A stretch of DNA of 64,000 bases, taken from NCBI RefSeq assembly GCF_000485595.1, contig NW_014577662.1:49713-113712 (forward strand), written 5' to 3'. Position 1 is the first letter of the stretch. The number at the start of each line of letters is the position of its first letter. A program made the translations under genes and the position numbers. Of the stretch, positions 33,545-44,880 are shown piece by piece. A model generated the notes under the pieces. That model ran no database searches. It worked only from the letters and a program-made list of their open reading frames with translations, and had not been told where the DNA came from. This DNA comes from Priapulus caudatus (Eukaryota; Priapulida; Priapulimorpha; Priapulimorphida; Priapulidae).

Positions 33545-34045
33545 CCCCACTAGGTGGGACCATTTCCTTTACCTACATATATTCTGCTAATTACCAGCCT
33601 TCATAACTCCAAGCTCTACAATAACTGCCGTAAGAATGAGACCGTCTCCCTTACTGGCATATATTTTGCTAATTGCCACATTGTATAGCGCCTAGCTCCA
33701 GCACGTGCAATAGGAGTGAGACCTTTTCCTTTACCTACATATATTCTGCTAATTACCAGCCTTCATATACTCCAAGCTATACAATAACTGCCGTAAGAAT
33801 GAGACCGTCTCCCTTACGGGCATATATTCCGCTAATTACCACACTGCATAAGCCCCTAGCTCCACTAGCTGCAATAGGAGTGAGACCTTTTCATTTACCT
33901 ACATATAATTTGCTAATTACCACACTGCATTACCCCTAGCTCCAGTAACAGCCGTAAGAATGAGACCGTTTCCTTTACGGGCACATACTGCGCTAATTGC
34001 CACACTGCATTACTCCTATATACAGCACCAGTAGCTACAGTAAAG
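33545..34045. repeat. Minisatellite of about 90 bp, about 6 units
   Basis: Units alternate GAATGAGACCGTCTCCCTTA and GGAGTGAGACCTTTTCCTTT, each followed by CATATATTCTGCTAATTACC, a CACACTGCAT or CCTTCATA part, then CTAGCTCCA. The alternation suggests a higher-order unit of two. Confidence 0.9.
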
Positions 34046-34740
34046 ATGGGACCTGAAAGAAATGAACCTTTCTTTCAGGTACACGTATTCTGCACGTGAT
34101 GTACGCCTGCACTCAGAGCAAGACTTTTTTTTTCCATTGCCACGTATATGTACGTGTATATGTATTAGGATCGTGCACTGCATACACGTATCCTCCCTCC
34201 CCCTAAGCAACCATGGCTAGTTATGGACGAGGTTTCATCTACATGCGCAGATCACGTACACATAGCTTGTAGGCACGTGCTCCTCGTGCGCCGAAGAGCA
34301 TTGGATATATATTGGCGAGCATTATATTTATTATGCGCGCACGTGCTCAAGTACAGATATGGATATGGAAAGAGTGAGGGGCGTTTCCTTCAGGATGTAG
34401 TAGCAGATAGCGCAGTGCCCCGAGCACGATCCACGTCTCAAACAACAGTATTGTGGAAAATATTTTTTTTTAACTAAAGAGAGGAAAAACCCCACTTCGC
34501 TTTACGCGAGTAAGTGCACGCAAGACCGGATCAACTTGTCAACGTGTACAAGCCAGACGTCCGGCCCAGTATTGAACGCTTCTAGATCTATTAGCTTATT
34601 CGTGAAGTAAAACAACGGACGTTGACTTTTGACGAGTTCTGACAAATGGAACTGGCATTTCAAACGGCCAGTTTTAGCAAGTTCTTGGGGCGGTATTCAG
34701 AGTTTTTTTTATAGTCGCGCTTGTTTCTAGTCTTATTCGA
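34046..34740. other. Non-coding DNA, no gene recognised
   Basis: Contains GAACCTTTCTTTCAGGT opposite ACCTGAAAGAAATGAA, a small hairpin near 34,050-34,080. Otherwise unique-looking. Confidence 0.5.
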
Positions 34741-34744
34741 TGGA

Positions 34745-34852
34745 CGCCACGCACGCACGCATACGCACGCACGCACGCACGCACACGCACGCACGCACGC
34801 ACACACACGCACGCACGCACGCACACACACACACGCACGCACGCACATATTT
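34745..34852. repeat. (CGCA)n / (CA)n microsatellite
   Basis: ACGCACGCACGC with CACACACACG interruptions. Confidence 0.93.
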
Positions 34853-35940
34853 ATACGCCTATCACCGCTAATCATTCAAAGCCGTCCCTTCCGACAGCAA
34901 CTACCCACGCAACTATAGCTTCAAAATATTTATTATGCAAATCCCCGTGCCAACCGCCATTAAGTATTCTTACACTCGCCGGTAAACGCCCCGGGGGTAC
35001 TATTCGTATTACTACTAAACCCGTGAAGCTCTACTCGTCTATACGAAACGACAGACCGTCGACGAAAATGAGACGCCGCACTTTCGGAAAAAAGTCGGAG
35101 AAGACGCCGCCTCCCGGCTCGCACGCACCGGGAGAAGCCGAGTCGTCCCTCCTTCGTTTACGTCGGCTTCCTCTTGTCAATTACTGCCGACGTGAATGTC
35201 ACGGCCGTACATCCGAATCCGACAATTAATTAAGACGGCCGGATTTACGAGAGATTGATTAATTACGCACGCCGAGAAATAAAAGCCGCAATTTATTTAC
35301 AAGCTGGCATGTATTTCCTGCATTAATAGGACAGAGTCGGGATAAAAGTACCGGGGCCCGTCACTAGAAACAAATATTACTGATAACATTAAACTTAGTG
35401 ATAAAAATTAGTGATAAAAATTAGTGATAAAATTAATATTAGTGATAAAAATTTGTCTTAACATTAAACATTTTCTCATAGACTGAACAAAAGCATCGTG
35501 AAGTTACAAGAATGAACAATCCTACCTAAAAGTTTTCCCCTTTATAAGAGCGTACGTCCCGTATATATATATATATATATAAAAATACGGGACGTACACT
35601 CTCTCAGATCCACTCCACTTGCTCCATGAAACCCCTAACGTGACACTAACACTTGATCGGTTCTACTGAAGGCTAGAGGCAAACATACTGGTATTACACG
35701 CGCCTAGAGTAGGTAGAACCAATCGCCCACTTCACCAGACTATAGGCTGAAAGTACCACGAGTGACCGGACAGAAACTAACTATGCTTCTCCTATATACG
35801 GGCCGGACCAAAATACTGGGCGTACACTCAACTAAGATTCCCTCCACACACCATGCAGTGTGAAAGCACTATATATAAGTGGACAGAAACGAACCTACTC
35901 TCCGAGCTACGTATACGGCTGCAGAGACCGGGAGCTTAAA
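34853..35940. other. Non-coding DNA with a small (TA)n hairpin and ATTAGTGATAAAA repeats
   Basis: GTACGTCCCGTAT and ATACGGGACGTAC flank a (TA)n run at 35,550-35,598, forming a hairpin. Units of AGTGATAAAAATT repeat at 35,397-35,453. The plus frame at 35,023-35,229 is basic and short, with no known family. Confidence 0.6.
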
Positions 35941-35944
35941 CTAA

Positions 35945-36430
35945 CTAATGCGAGATTTTTGCTCAAAAAACTAAATATAGCTGAATATAGTCTCACCCGA
36001 CAGCGGAAATATCACTGATTACACCAACATTAAAAATATTGTGCAGATTTTACGCAGTTATAGCATAGAAAAATGGATTTGACCACATCGTAACAGCAAT
36101 AAATTTGATCGTATGCCGATAATGCCTAATGGCAGAATTGATAAAGTTGCATTTGTGTCGGTGATGAATTGAAAACAAGTGCATGCTTTGAGAGAGCCTG
36201 TACTATGTCTACGACAGATAAGCGGTGGCGCCACAAGCTAATCCATACTTCCGACTAGTTCAAGATGACAGAAAACGATTGTTTACAAAAACGATTAGTT
36301 CGAAACTGGCACTTTTTTGGTGAATACGAAGGTTCTAAGACATTTTATCGTTACTCTAGACAACTAACTCAAGCAATAACGGTAGGTGTCATGAAAGTGG
36401 TGAAAATACTGGAAAACTCTCGCAATAGTT
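35945..36430. repeat. Dispersed repeat, copy 2 (pair of 3,320-4,315)
   Basis: The same order of words as copy 1, without the 29-bp minisatellite. It includes TATCACTGATTACACCAACA, GTTATAGCATAGAAAAATGG and ACGAAGGTTCTAAGACAT. A 61-codon plus frame lies across it but is broken in the other copy. Confidence 0.65.
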
Positions 36431-36539
36431 ACTTTAACCACCGATCGTAAACTCTACATGTCGAGAGTTCGCCAGCCAGCTACAGTTGCTGACATGATAG
36501 CCACGGGAGGCCATGCATGCTGCGGAGATATAATTCCAG

Positions 36540-36640
36540 CGATTCCGCCGACCCGCCTATCAGCAGACGATCGCGTGTCGTCGCTATACGTCAGTAGCCG
36601 TCGATCGCGTGTCGTCGCTATACGTCAGTAGCCGTCGATC
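36540..36640. repeat. Two direct copies of a 34-bp unit
   Basis: CGATCGCGTGTCGTCGCTAT plus ACGTCAGTAGCCGT occurs twice in tandem (about 36,568-36,635). Confidence 0.85.
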
Positions 36641-36705
36641 TCGTCGCAAGATAACAGCAGAATCCACTCACGACCGCCGGGAGAAGTGAAGCTATGACGG
36701 ACGAG

Positions 36706-36862
36706 GACCAGCCTGACGCAGACACAAACCAGCGTGACGCAGACACAGACCAGCGTGACGCAGACACAGACCCGTGTGACGCAGACACAGACCCGCATGA
36801 CGCAGACACAGACCAGCGTGACGCAGACGTGACGCGGACCAACGTAACGCAGACGCAGACAC
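36706..36862. repeat. 18-bp minisatellite (GACGCAGACACAGACCAGCGT)
   Basis: About eight units of GTGACGCAGACACAGACC. As 18 is divisible by three, a plus frame of period DADTDQR stays open through it. The composition explains this and no protein family is matched. Confidence 0.9.
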
Positions 36863-36979
36863 AGAGCACGACTGGCGACGAACGAGAGCCGGGCCGCCCC
36901 ATCACGCCAGGGTTCGACGCTTCGACGGGACACCGCCGTGAGATTCCCACACCGAGTTTCCCCATATTTTTCATTTACA

Positions 36980-37540
36980 GTTATTTACACGCAGTAGCCG
37001 CGAGATCAGATCCAAATCGAGCATGCATGCGCGCCATGGATCCGCGCGGTGAATAAAGACAAATATTTGTCATCATTTTTACATCATTTTATTTCATTTT
37101 TATATCATTTATATAGTTTTTGTCATGTTTGTCATTATATTTATATTTGTGAAGAATTTGTCAATATTTACCCTAATGCGCGCCCAGCGCTGCACGAGTA
37201 ATTAGCTACATGCCAGTGACAGATACATCACACAACTGATTCTACAATGTTATGGAGCGAGACCTTACGAGGGTGTTTGTTACGTAATATGCTCCTCGCG
37301 CGACCCCCCCCCCCGTGATATACAACAGGCTAACGTGGAATTAAAAAGAGGATTAATGTAGGATTACAGCGCAAACAGACTGGAAATATTAATTTCACAT
37401 CGTGACCGCGCTAAATGAAGCACGCCGGGTTTCTCTATGCGAGAGGAGGTATAAGAAAACTGGGTCGTCGAGCGTGTATGTTCGCTGTGAAGCAATGCCC
37501 CGTGTATAATGAGTCAGAGAGTCACCACTGAAGCCATTGC
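36980..37540. other. Non-coding DNA, no feature recognised
   Basis: AT-rich to 37,150, then mixed, with a C-run at about 37,305. Confidence 0.5.
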
Positions 37541-37544
37541 CAGG

Positions 37545-38054
37545 CTACACCCTAACGTATCTATGTACCTCGGCGGTAGGTGCGTAGGTCGACAGCATCG
37601 ACTGCCGCACCCCTGGGGATGCAACCCTCTGCGGACGCTGCTGCTGCTGCGGCAGTCGTGACGTCACCACCGCGGCGGCGGCGGGATGCGGTCGCCGTCG
37701 CCTCGACAATTCTCTCGGTTCGGTTTGCGACGCTGCCGCCGCCGTCGCCGGAGGATGCTGCAGCCGCGACTGCGAGGATGCTGCTGCCGGAGGATGCGGT
37801 TCGCGCGGCTTCTCGAGCCACGGCCGCGGGTGCACGAAGCTGCGCGTTGCTCCGGGCGAAGCATCCTCAAATTCCCGCGGCTGCGCCTGCTGCGAGGATG
37901 CTGTCAGAGGATGCGGTTGCCATGGTCGCGTGTTGCGGCGCGCGCGCTTGCGCAGCAGCTCCTTGCGAGCTTTCGGTATCTCGTAGTCGGACGCGTCGTC
38001 GGAGACAAACTGGTCGAGGTGGTCGCCAGGCAGGATGTGCACGCGCCACGCCAT
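37545..38054 (-). CDS. Possible exon or small gene of unknown function (GC-rich, 169 codons)
   Basis: A minus-strand frame starts ATG at 38,054 (MAWRVHILPGDHLDQFVSDD) and is followed by ASDYEIPKARKELLRKRARR, a plausible folded or charged segment. It then continues as Pro/Ala/Gln-rich low-complexity sequence to a stop at 37,545-37,547. Upstream the frame is open to about 38,128 through a poly-Ala stretch, so the start is uncertain. The region is CG-rich, unlike its surroundings. The opposite strand is also open for 233 codons, which GC-rich DNA can produce by chance. I recognise no family. It could be an exon of a separate gene, or chance. The first 45 residues are the part worth a search. Confidence 0.3.
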   Translation of the reverse strand: MAWRVHILPGDHLDQFVSDDASDYEIPKARKELLRKRARRNTRPWQPHPLTASSQQAQPREFEDASPGATRSFVHPRPWLEKPREPHPPAAASSQSRLQHPPATAAAASQTEPRELSRRRRPHPAAAAVVTSRLPQQQQRPQRVASPGVRQSMLSTYAPTAEVHRYVRV

Positions 38055-38127
38055 CGCCGACGCGGCGACGTCAGCAGCAGCAGCAGCAGCAGCACGACGT
38101 CGGCACCACGCGTCGTCGTCGTGCGTT

Positions 38128-38245
38128 CAGCGTCGGCGTCAGAGCGACGGACGCGAGCGCCGTGAGGGGTGCGTCAGCGTCAGAACTACACAGCGTCGGC
38201 GTCAGAGCGACAGACGCGAGCGCCGTGATCGGGGCGTCAGCGCAG
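38128..38245. repeat. Two copies of a 63-bp unit
   Basis: CAGCGTCGGCGTCAGAGCGA begins at 38,128 and 38,191, followed by CGGACGCGAGCGCCGTGA and GCGTCAGCG. Confidence 0.85.
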
Positions 38246-38249
38246 TGGC

Positions 38250-39685
38250 GTCGCGAGTTAAGCGTCGTTACGAGGGAGTAAGCGGTTATAGGAACAGAAA
38301 ATTAACATCGCTGCTCTTCCCGGGGGAGCCTTCCCGTCAGGTCAACGTCCGGTGAGATTTGTCGCTGCACGCGCGTACGCTATCTGCGCGGAAAATTTAG
38401 CCGAGAACTGGGCTTCAGCTTGGAATCCGACCCCGTGCGCCGCCTCTGGTCAGTGCAACCGCTGCCGCTGCCATCGTCATCGTCCGTCGCCACGGCCTCG
38501 CCACGTAGTGGGGAAAGTGAGAGTTGCGCGCTCGCGTGGTGGAGTTGCGACGCGGTGCATCGCGACTCATCGCGGTGCTGCTTCATCAGCCTCCTGGGGT
38601 CACGCAGAGGTCAGAGGATCCGCGCACGCACAGATCCACGGACACGTGTTTTGCGGGATCGGGAAAATAATCGCGAAATTCGTAGTTAAAGTGACTGATG
38701 AAAATTGAAAAAAAATATACACACTCGCATATGCTTGCACTTTGCGGGACTACCGTCACTATCACTTGAGAGGGATTCTTCTTCTGGTGGGTTTCACCTC
38801 CCACGATACGTCGCCGTATCAGCTTCCTTTCGACGCAGTTCCTACAGCGCTCACTTACTCACTAGTTGCGATCCTCCTCTCATCCGATGCATCCTCATCC
38901 CTGGATGTACTAGTATATACAGCTTGACCATCGCACCACTCTCGCTGACCGCAAGTTTCACTGACCACCGTGTTATACGACACCTAGATTGATCCATGCA
39001 GTCCTTTGCCTCGCCGCTGACCGCAGAGTTAACGACGGCGTCTAGCCTGGTCCACCCGCTCCATAGGGTCCGCACGAAGCACTAGGTTGACCGTGGCCGT
39101 CGCAGGCTAGATCATAAATTCTATTCCAAAGCTTCTAATTCGGTTAAACCACCAGCGCCGTTCAGCTAACGGTCAGAAATCCACAACCAGATTGGCGAGC
39201 AAGAAATTGCATCTCGGCTCCATCTAAACAACTCTTGCACTCGAGTATCACGCGCCGGGTCGTGCTCCGGGGACGTCGGCATTGCGGCGCTTGCTGCAGA
39301 CCGGCAGTGTCGCAACCACGGGCGTAGATAATACATACATACACTCCACGACGACAGTCGCAACCATCCGGGGCCTCGGCCCCTTATCTCGCCACCGTTC
39401 ACCTTTCAACATGTACTCGCGCGCTTACGTACTCACGCTGCTGCGTGTGTCACGCCGATCAACCAGCCAACGAGGTGCAGGATCGACATAATCAGATATA
39501 ATCCGACATAGCATCAGATAGCAGCCGACAGCATAGCATCAGGGTATCAGCAACAGCAAGGCATCGGATAGCAGTAGTCACCAGCATATAGGGCCAGCAC
39601 GTGCGACGCCGCGTGCCAACCATGCGCGCTGCACGTCCACGTACGTACGTTCGCTGTCACATGGACAAGCCGAGGCGAGTGTTTG
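38250..39685. other. Mixed unique DNA, no gene supported
   Basis: CG-rich to about 38,650, then ordinary. Several 60-120-codon frames exist, but none shows a known domain or splice-site context that I can defend. GCATCAGATAGCAGC-like short repeats occur at 39,490-39,585. Confidence 0.5.
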
Positions 39686-39694
39686 ACACGCCCG

Positions 39695-40185
39695 ACTGCA
39701 GAGAGAGAGGGGGGAGGGAGGGAGGGAGGGAGGGAGGGAGAGAGGGAGATAGGGGAGAGGAGCGCAGAGAAGAGAGAGAGGAAGAGAGGCAGAGAGGGGG
39801 AGAGGAGAGAGAAGAGAGAGAGAGGGGAGGGAGTGAGGAGGGAGGGAGGGAGGGAGGAGGAGGGAGGAGGGAGGGAGGTGGGGAGGAGGAATCGGAGGGA
39901 GAGGGAGGAAGGAGGGAGACAGAGAGAGATGAGCGCGAGAGAGAAAGAGCGGAGAGAAGAGAGAAGGAGAGGAGAGGGGAGGAGGAGAGAGAGGAGAGAG
40001 GAGCGAGAGAGGGGGAGAGGAAAGGAGACGAGACGGAGGAGAGACGAGAGAGACGAGAGAGAGAGGAGGGGGACGAGAGGCGAGAGAGGAGAGAAAGAGG
40101 AGAGAGGAGCAGGCAGAGGAGAGGAGAGGAGAGAGGAGAGAGGAGAGAGGAGAGAGGAGAGAGGAGAGAGGAGAGAAGAGAAAAC
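39695..40185. repeat. GGGA/GA polypurine tract (about 490 bp)
   Basis: GGGAGGGAGGGAGGG followed by GAGAGAGGAG and a final run of repeated GAGAGGAGA. The 199-codon plus and 219-codon minus frames are composition artefacts. Confidence 0.95.
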
Positions 40186-40398
40186 CACCTGAGGGAATAA
40201 CTACTTGCCATACGAGCAGGTGGTCGGCAAAAACCACAGTCGCAACAAGTTGTCACATAAGCAGACAGCGAACTAAATAAAGAACTCCGCACACACTAAT
40301 ACGCGAAAGCAACCCCGGGAAAAAAACTACTGGAGCCACCACCTCTAGTTAAGATTAGAGGTACTCTCAGGCTGGTACCATAACCAGATAGTTCCCTT

Positions 40399-40765
40399 CA
40401 CTGGTACTTGGAGCGTTTCAATAAAATATAATGCTAAATAAAAACTAAATCTATTTACTACCAAAGTCTTAATGTTTCTCTACTCTCCTTCACCTAGTAT
40501 TATTGCCGACAAGCCGTGCTGGAAATGCTCCAACGACAGCAAACACACGCCCACCGAATGCACGCAGCTACGCTGCTGCGCCGCTGCACGCTATGCACAC
40601 AAGAGCTAATAAACACCTTTTTTTATTAAAGGTTATTATTTATTATATTAGCTCTTGATAATAATACTAGGTGAAGGAGAGTTGAGAAACATTAAGACTT
40701 TGGTAGTAAATAGATTTCGTATTTATTTAGCATTATATTTTATTGAAACGCTCCAAGTGCCTGCG
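40399..40765. mobile_element. Palindromic fold-back MITE, copy 2
   Basis: Arms of about 100 bp: from CACTGGTACTTGGAGCG to CACCTAGTATTATT, and from AATAATACTAGGTG to CGCTCCAAGTGCCTGCG. They are inverted copies of each other and related to the arms of 13,993-14,459. A second inner pair (AAGAGCTAATAA and TTATATTAGCTCTT) flanks a centre unrelated to copy 1. The flanks GTTCCCTT (40,391-40,398) and GCTCCCTT (40,766-40,773) are a probable 8-bp target duplication with one change, as for hAT-type insertion. Confidence 0.82.
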
Positions 40766-41009
40766 GCTCCCTTAGTCGCCATGCACTCCTTATAAACAAC
40801 ATACCTATATAAACGGATTTTTCACAGAACTTCACACAGAGGGAAAATCACCACGACGGGGGATGGGACAGGCGCGTAACATTCTTGTGGTGGTGGTGGG
40901 GGGAGGGGTGTTGACGGTCGCATCAAAACATGACGATCGACATCAGTCGAACGGCGGCGTTTCTGTCGTAAATCGAACAAGAAGCAATAAATTCGCGCGA
41001 AAACTACGA

Positions 41010-41720
41010 CGAGTTAAAAAAAGGCCTATTTACACGATGCGTCCTAGACGTACGTCCAGGCCTTATCAGATTTACGCGTACGTCCTTGACGCAACGGTTA
41101 ATCTGTTTACGCGGTGAGTTTTGTTCGAACGTCCAGGACAAGTAGTTCCAGGGCAGGCCGCCATGGGGAGAACACGTACACGACGGCTGAAGAAAAATTG
41201 CCATAGTGTATCTTCTTGTGGCGGGAATTAAGAAAAAATATGAAATTTCGCAAAGAAGGAGACGAGTTTGGGTGAGACCTTGAATCGCCAGGAGAGACAA
41301 ACTTGGAGCATATCATGCACGTCAAAAAGAATTGGAGGAGAAAGACCCCCGGAAGCTTCCGAAATTTTGTGAGGATGGACATGGACACTTTCCAAGAACT
41401 CCTTGAAAAGGTCACACCAATAATCCAACGCTCTACAACCAATATGAGGGAACCAATTGCTGCTGCAGAACGTTTATCTGTGATCCACAGGGGATGCCAT
41501 ACTGTCAACACTGTTCATCGCGAAGAAACTTAAGCACGTGACCCAATCTCACCCACCTGATTGGTCGGGTTCTTGCGTCCTGCTTACGATGTCGGAAGAA
41601 ATTAGAACATGCGTCTAGTGCATCCGATATCGCAGGGGTCATAAAATCGTGTCGTACCGCATATAGTTTACACGGTGCGTTTTGGACGTATGCGGGAATG
41701 GGGTTCGGGAATGAATTCTT
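41010..41720. repeat. Direct subterminal repeats around the Harbinger remnant
   Basis: TTTACACGATGCGTCCTAGA with CGTACGTCC (41,031-41,060), TTTACGCGGTGAGTTTTGTT with CGAACGTCC (41,105-41,133), and TTTACACGGTGCGTTTTGGA with CGTATGCGG (41,667-41,695) are copies in the same orientation. They frame the transposase fragment. True terminal inverted repeats with a TWA duplication were not found. Confidence 0.6.
41254..41482 (+). pseudogene. PIF/Harbinger transposase N-terminal fragment, inactivated
   Basis: The frame reads RRRRVWVRP, a stop at 41,281-41,283 where the family has Trp, then IARRDKLGAYHA. After a frameshift between about 41,342 and 41,352 it continues GSFRNFVRMDMDTFQELLEK and NMREPIAAAERLSV. 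This is the region preceding the DDE nuclease of HARBI1/Harbinger transposases. Similarity ends at about 41,482, so the catalytic core and the Myb-like partner are absent. The element is a dead, internally deleted copy. The short continuous plus frame 41,303-41,533 is part of this wreck. Confidence 0.85.
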
Positions 41721-41929
41721 TATCGGTTGGTGAAAGCACGAATACAGGCGCCGAGGATGCGAGATAAAAACTAATAAAGCCGCTACCAATAAACGTCGTG
41801 AAAAAAGATGAAAGATGTTGCGGATTTCTCCGCGTGGGTTTTTACACACAAACACGCGCACAGTTTTTACGCGGCACACATGCGCGGGAACGCACGCACG
41901 CATTAACGCACACAGACACGAGCCCACAC

Positions 41930-41981
41930 GCATGCACGTACGTACGTACGCAGGCACGCACGCATGTAGGCACGCACACAT

Positions 41982-42072
<91 letters not shown>

Positions 42073-42076
42073 CGTG
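41930..42076. repeat. (CA)n and (CGCA)n microsatellite
   Basis: CGTACGTACGCAGGCACGCA leads into a perfect (CA)n (about 41,982-42,040), then (CGCA)n to 42,075. Confidence 0.95.
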
Positions 42077-42079
42077 TAT

Positions 42080-43300
42080 ACGCCTGTAGTTGATTTCCTG
42101 CCGATACAGACAGGAACGTCGATAACGACTACACAAACATACAATATATGTTTATATATATATTCTCATCGCATGAGAGATTTGCATGCGTTCCCAATGT
42201 CATTTCAAGGAGAAGTGGAACGAGGAAGAAACTTTCTTTTCCATTGAGAATTAGTTGGACCCGTAACGCGATGCCAGGGTTTGTCACTATCGGCTGCAAT
42301 GGGGGCCTGGCACGCACCGACCAATCAGCGCGCCGTATTTCTGACACGCTATTGGCTGGTGATAGCTCGCGCAGGCCCGGACAATATTGCCTTCTGAAAT
42401 CAACAGACAACCGCGCAGCAGCAAACACAAGTGGTCTTTGAAACGCAAACACGAACGCCAAATATTTGGCAGCGTGCCAATCGCGTGTATCGGTGTGCTG
42501 ACGTCACGCCGTTGCATGCCGCACGATCTTCGTTTTCTAACGGAGATACGTTAGGAAACCGGAGGGGGGGGTCCGTTGTCAGAAACAAACAGAAAGAAAC
42601 AGGGGCACAATCGGAGAGGAACAACAACTGGACTGGTCGAGTCAAAGGATCAGAGCCAAGTCTCCTTGTCCCTGCGCGTTTGGCGTCAACAAGTCCATAA
42701 TAGTTACCTAATGGACCCCGTATCTCACCCGCGCGACTCATATTGGTGTTATATTGGTGACCTATACGCCGTGCGGCGACGCTGAAGCAGACTCACGGGA
42801 GATTATCAATGTAAACCCTAAGTGTGGAGAAGCCGGCGCTTTCCTACAAATTCCTTTCCGACGACGACGCCCTGACCTTGGAAATTATCGAGAACGAACG
42901 CTATCTTGAAACGAATAAATTCGACACGTGTGTCCTTCCTCTTTGGTTAATTGCAAAATTTAAGCCTTTTTTAATATAGAAAATTGCGCAATATTGCGAA
43001 CTGCAGTGTTGATCTGTCTAATTGATCAATTTTGCCTCTCTCTCTCTCTGTCTTCGATATAGTCTCTTGGACTTTGATCACTACTCTTTAATAGGTTATG
43101 AGGTATTTCCGCCCGAACACGCACATATAGTGCTTGTGTGACAGAATTAAGACAGACAGGCGGCTGGTAAGCCTGAATATAAACGACAAATACTATAGTT
43201 AATGCCAGCCGCACTCTATATACCATACACGTGTGTATCCAAGATGCGACCGCTTCAAAATCCCTTGACTTGGAGTTGAGCGTCTGAGTGCGCGCGCGGG
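42080..43300. other. Non-coding DNA, no gene supported
   Basis: Unique-looking. It holds a short (CT)n at 43,035-43,052. The frame at 42,400-42,741 minus has no recognised domain. Confidence 0.5.
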
Positions 43301-43304
43301 TTCA

Positions 43305-43555
43305 ACACACGGACATCCCATCATGTGGACATCGTCTTATCCGATGTTAGGTCGCAGTTAGATTCACCCCTCCCCCACCAACGGGCCAGAACAGGCCTCC
43401 TATGTCGCCAGTCCGTGTTAGAATACTCACTATGCGGACACCCCATCATGGTATTATCCGATGTTAGGTCGCAGCTAGATTCACCCCACCCCCCAACGGG
43501 CCAGGCCTCCCAGGTCATCAGTCTGTTGTGTCGGAACGCTCAATATACGTGAGCG
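43305..43555. repeat. Two tandem copies of about 118 bp
   Basis: CGGACAYCCCATCATG, TTATCCGATGTTAGGTCGCA, TAGATTCACCCC and AACGGGCCAG recur with about 85% identity at 43,312-43,430 and 43,435-43,510. Confidence 0.85.
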
Positions 43556-44695
43556 GACGGAAACTCCGCCTCAACTCACATGTGACAGGAAGTACGTCGC
43601 TACGTACAAAATTAAAAAATACGGTCAATGTATCGTTTGCGTCACGCCAATTTTTCTCTTTCATCGAACTCGATTTTTTTTTAGTTGTAATTTAAAATTT
43701 ATGCAAATTTATGCGAGATTAATTACCGCAATCAGCACGCCTTGCAGATTTTTCGCTCAGTAAATGAAGTTGAAATTGAGTTCTCGTGATCGATTCTCAT
43801 CAAATTAGCAGCCTTGCCCTGACAGCAAACTGCCTCGTTCGTGTTTATCACAGAGTAATTAGCTCGCAGCTGCTACCATGTATATTTTGTGTCGAGTCAA
43901 ACGCTATTCTCGTATCGTAACAACACGCTTGTACCAATCATTGTATGAATTACAGTCGGCAACTTTACGAAGTCTCTTGAAAACGGGTGCACCACTTTTC
44001 CTAATCACTTGCACTCCAGCCACCGAGTGCTGAAATAAAAGTAGACTACAAAAAGGTATTGGGGGGGGGGAGTGCTTAGTGCTTGGTTGTTTTTTGTAAA
44101 TAAGTCCAACGCACCCGAGGTTATTATTTCATGAATTTGCCGCAAGCCGCACGTGGGGTAGTAATACCCGAAGCGGTGGGCATATCTGCTTTCGGTGCCT
44201 TTATTGTGAGTAGTGATGAGAGAAAGCTTTCACACATTGTCTGTCGGGCTTGGCAAATAGATGCCAAACGATAATTACTTGGAAACGTGGGTCCACCACC
44301 TCACCCGCCACGCCCGGACCATTAGAGTGAAGCTACTATAAAATAGTAGGCTGAAACTATTACTATGGGATTATGGGTAGAAATTAAATTTTGAACAAAA
44401 AGATTTTTTCAAAAAGAGGGAGTCTGCTGCAAAATGACGGAGTCCGCAGTCAGAAATTCAAAACTAAAGCGTAACAACAATAACGCATGTGCTTATTTTG
44501 AAGATTTATGCGATGTACGTCTGCTAAATTTTCTTCGGATATTTACTGAAAATATATGATAATTCCGTGAGGCCGTGCTCTGGAACGAACTAGTTAGTAT
44601 AGCAGAATTTTCAGGGAGTCACACGGACTCCTGCATATGTCAAATCAGGGAGTCCGACAGCAAATCAGGGAGTATTTAATTCCGGACACCCGTTA
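43556..44695. other. Non-coding DNA, no gene supported
   Basis: AT-rich unique-looking sequence with a G-run at about 44,061 and scattered AGGGAGTC words at 44,416-44,675. Confidence 0.5.
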
Positions 44696-44699
44696 ATTC

Positions 44700-44880
44700 C
44701 GCACCCTGCGGGCGGCCCCCGGCTGCGAAATTTAAAACATATAGCAAACGGTATAACATATAGGAAGAATTTAGCGCCGCCTGATTGGCTGCTTCGATTT
44801 GCTTTGACTAAAGAAAACCTTTAAAACAAGAGAACAAACGCCATTCGAGAATTTCGCCCCCCCCCCGGCTGCGTCAATTT
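44700..44880 (+). repeat. Dispersed repeat D, clean copy
   Basis: CCCCCGGCTGCGAAATTTAA, AACGGTATAACATATAGGAA, TGATTGGCTGCTTCGATTTG and ACAAGAGAACAAACGCCATT. The same order recurs with many indels at 54,860-55,140 (plus) and 58,490-58,630 (minus). Confidence 0.72.

Noticed and set aside
36706-36862. Asp/Thr repeat protein (DADTDQR period)
   Set aside because: It arises from an 18-bp minisatellite with length divisible by three. The flanking frame has no protein features.
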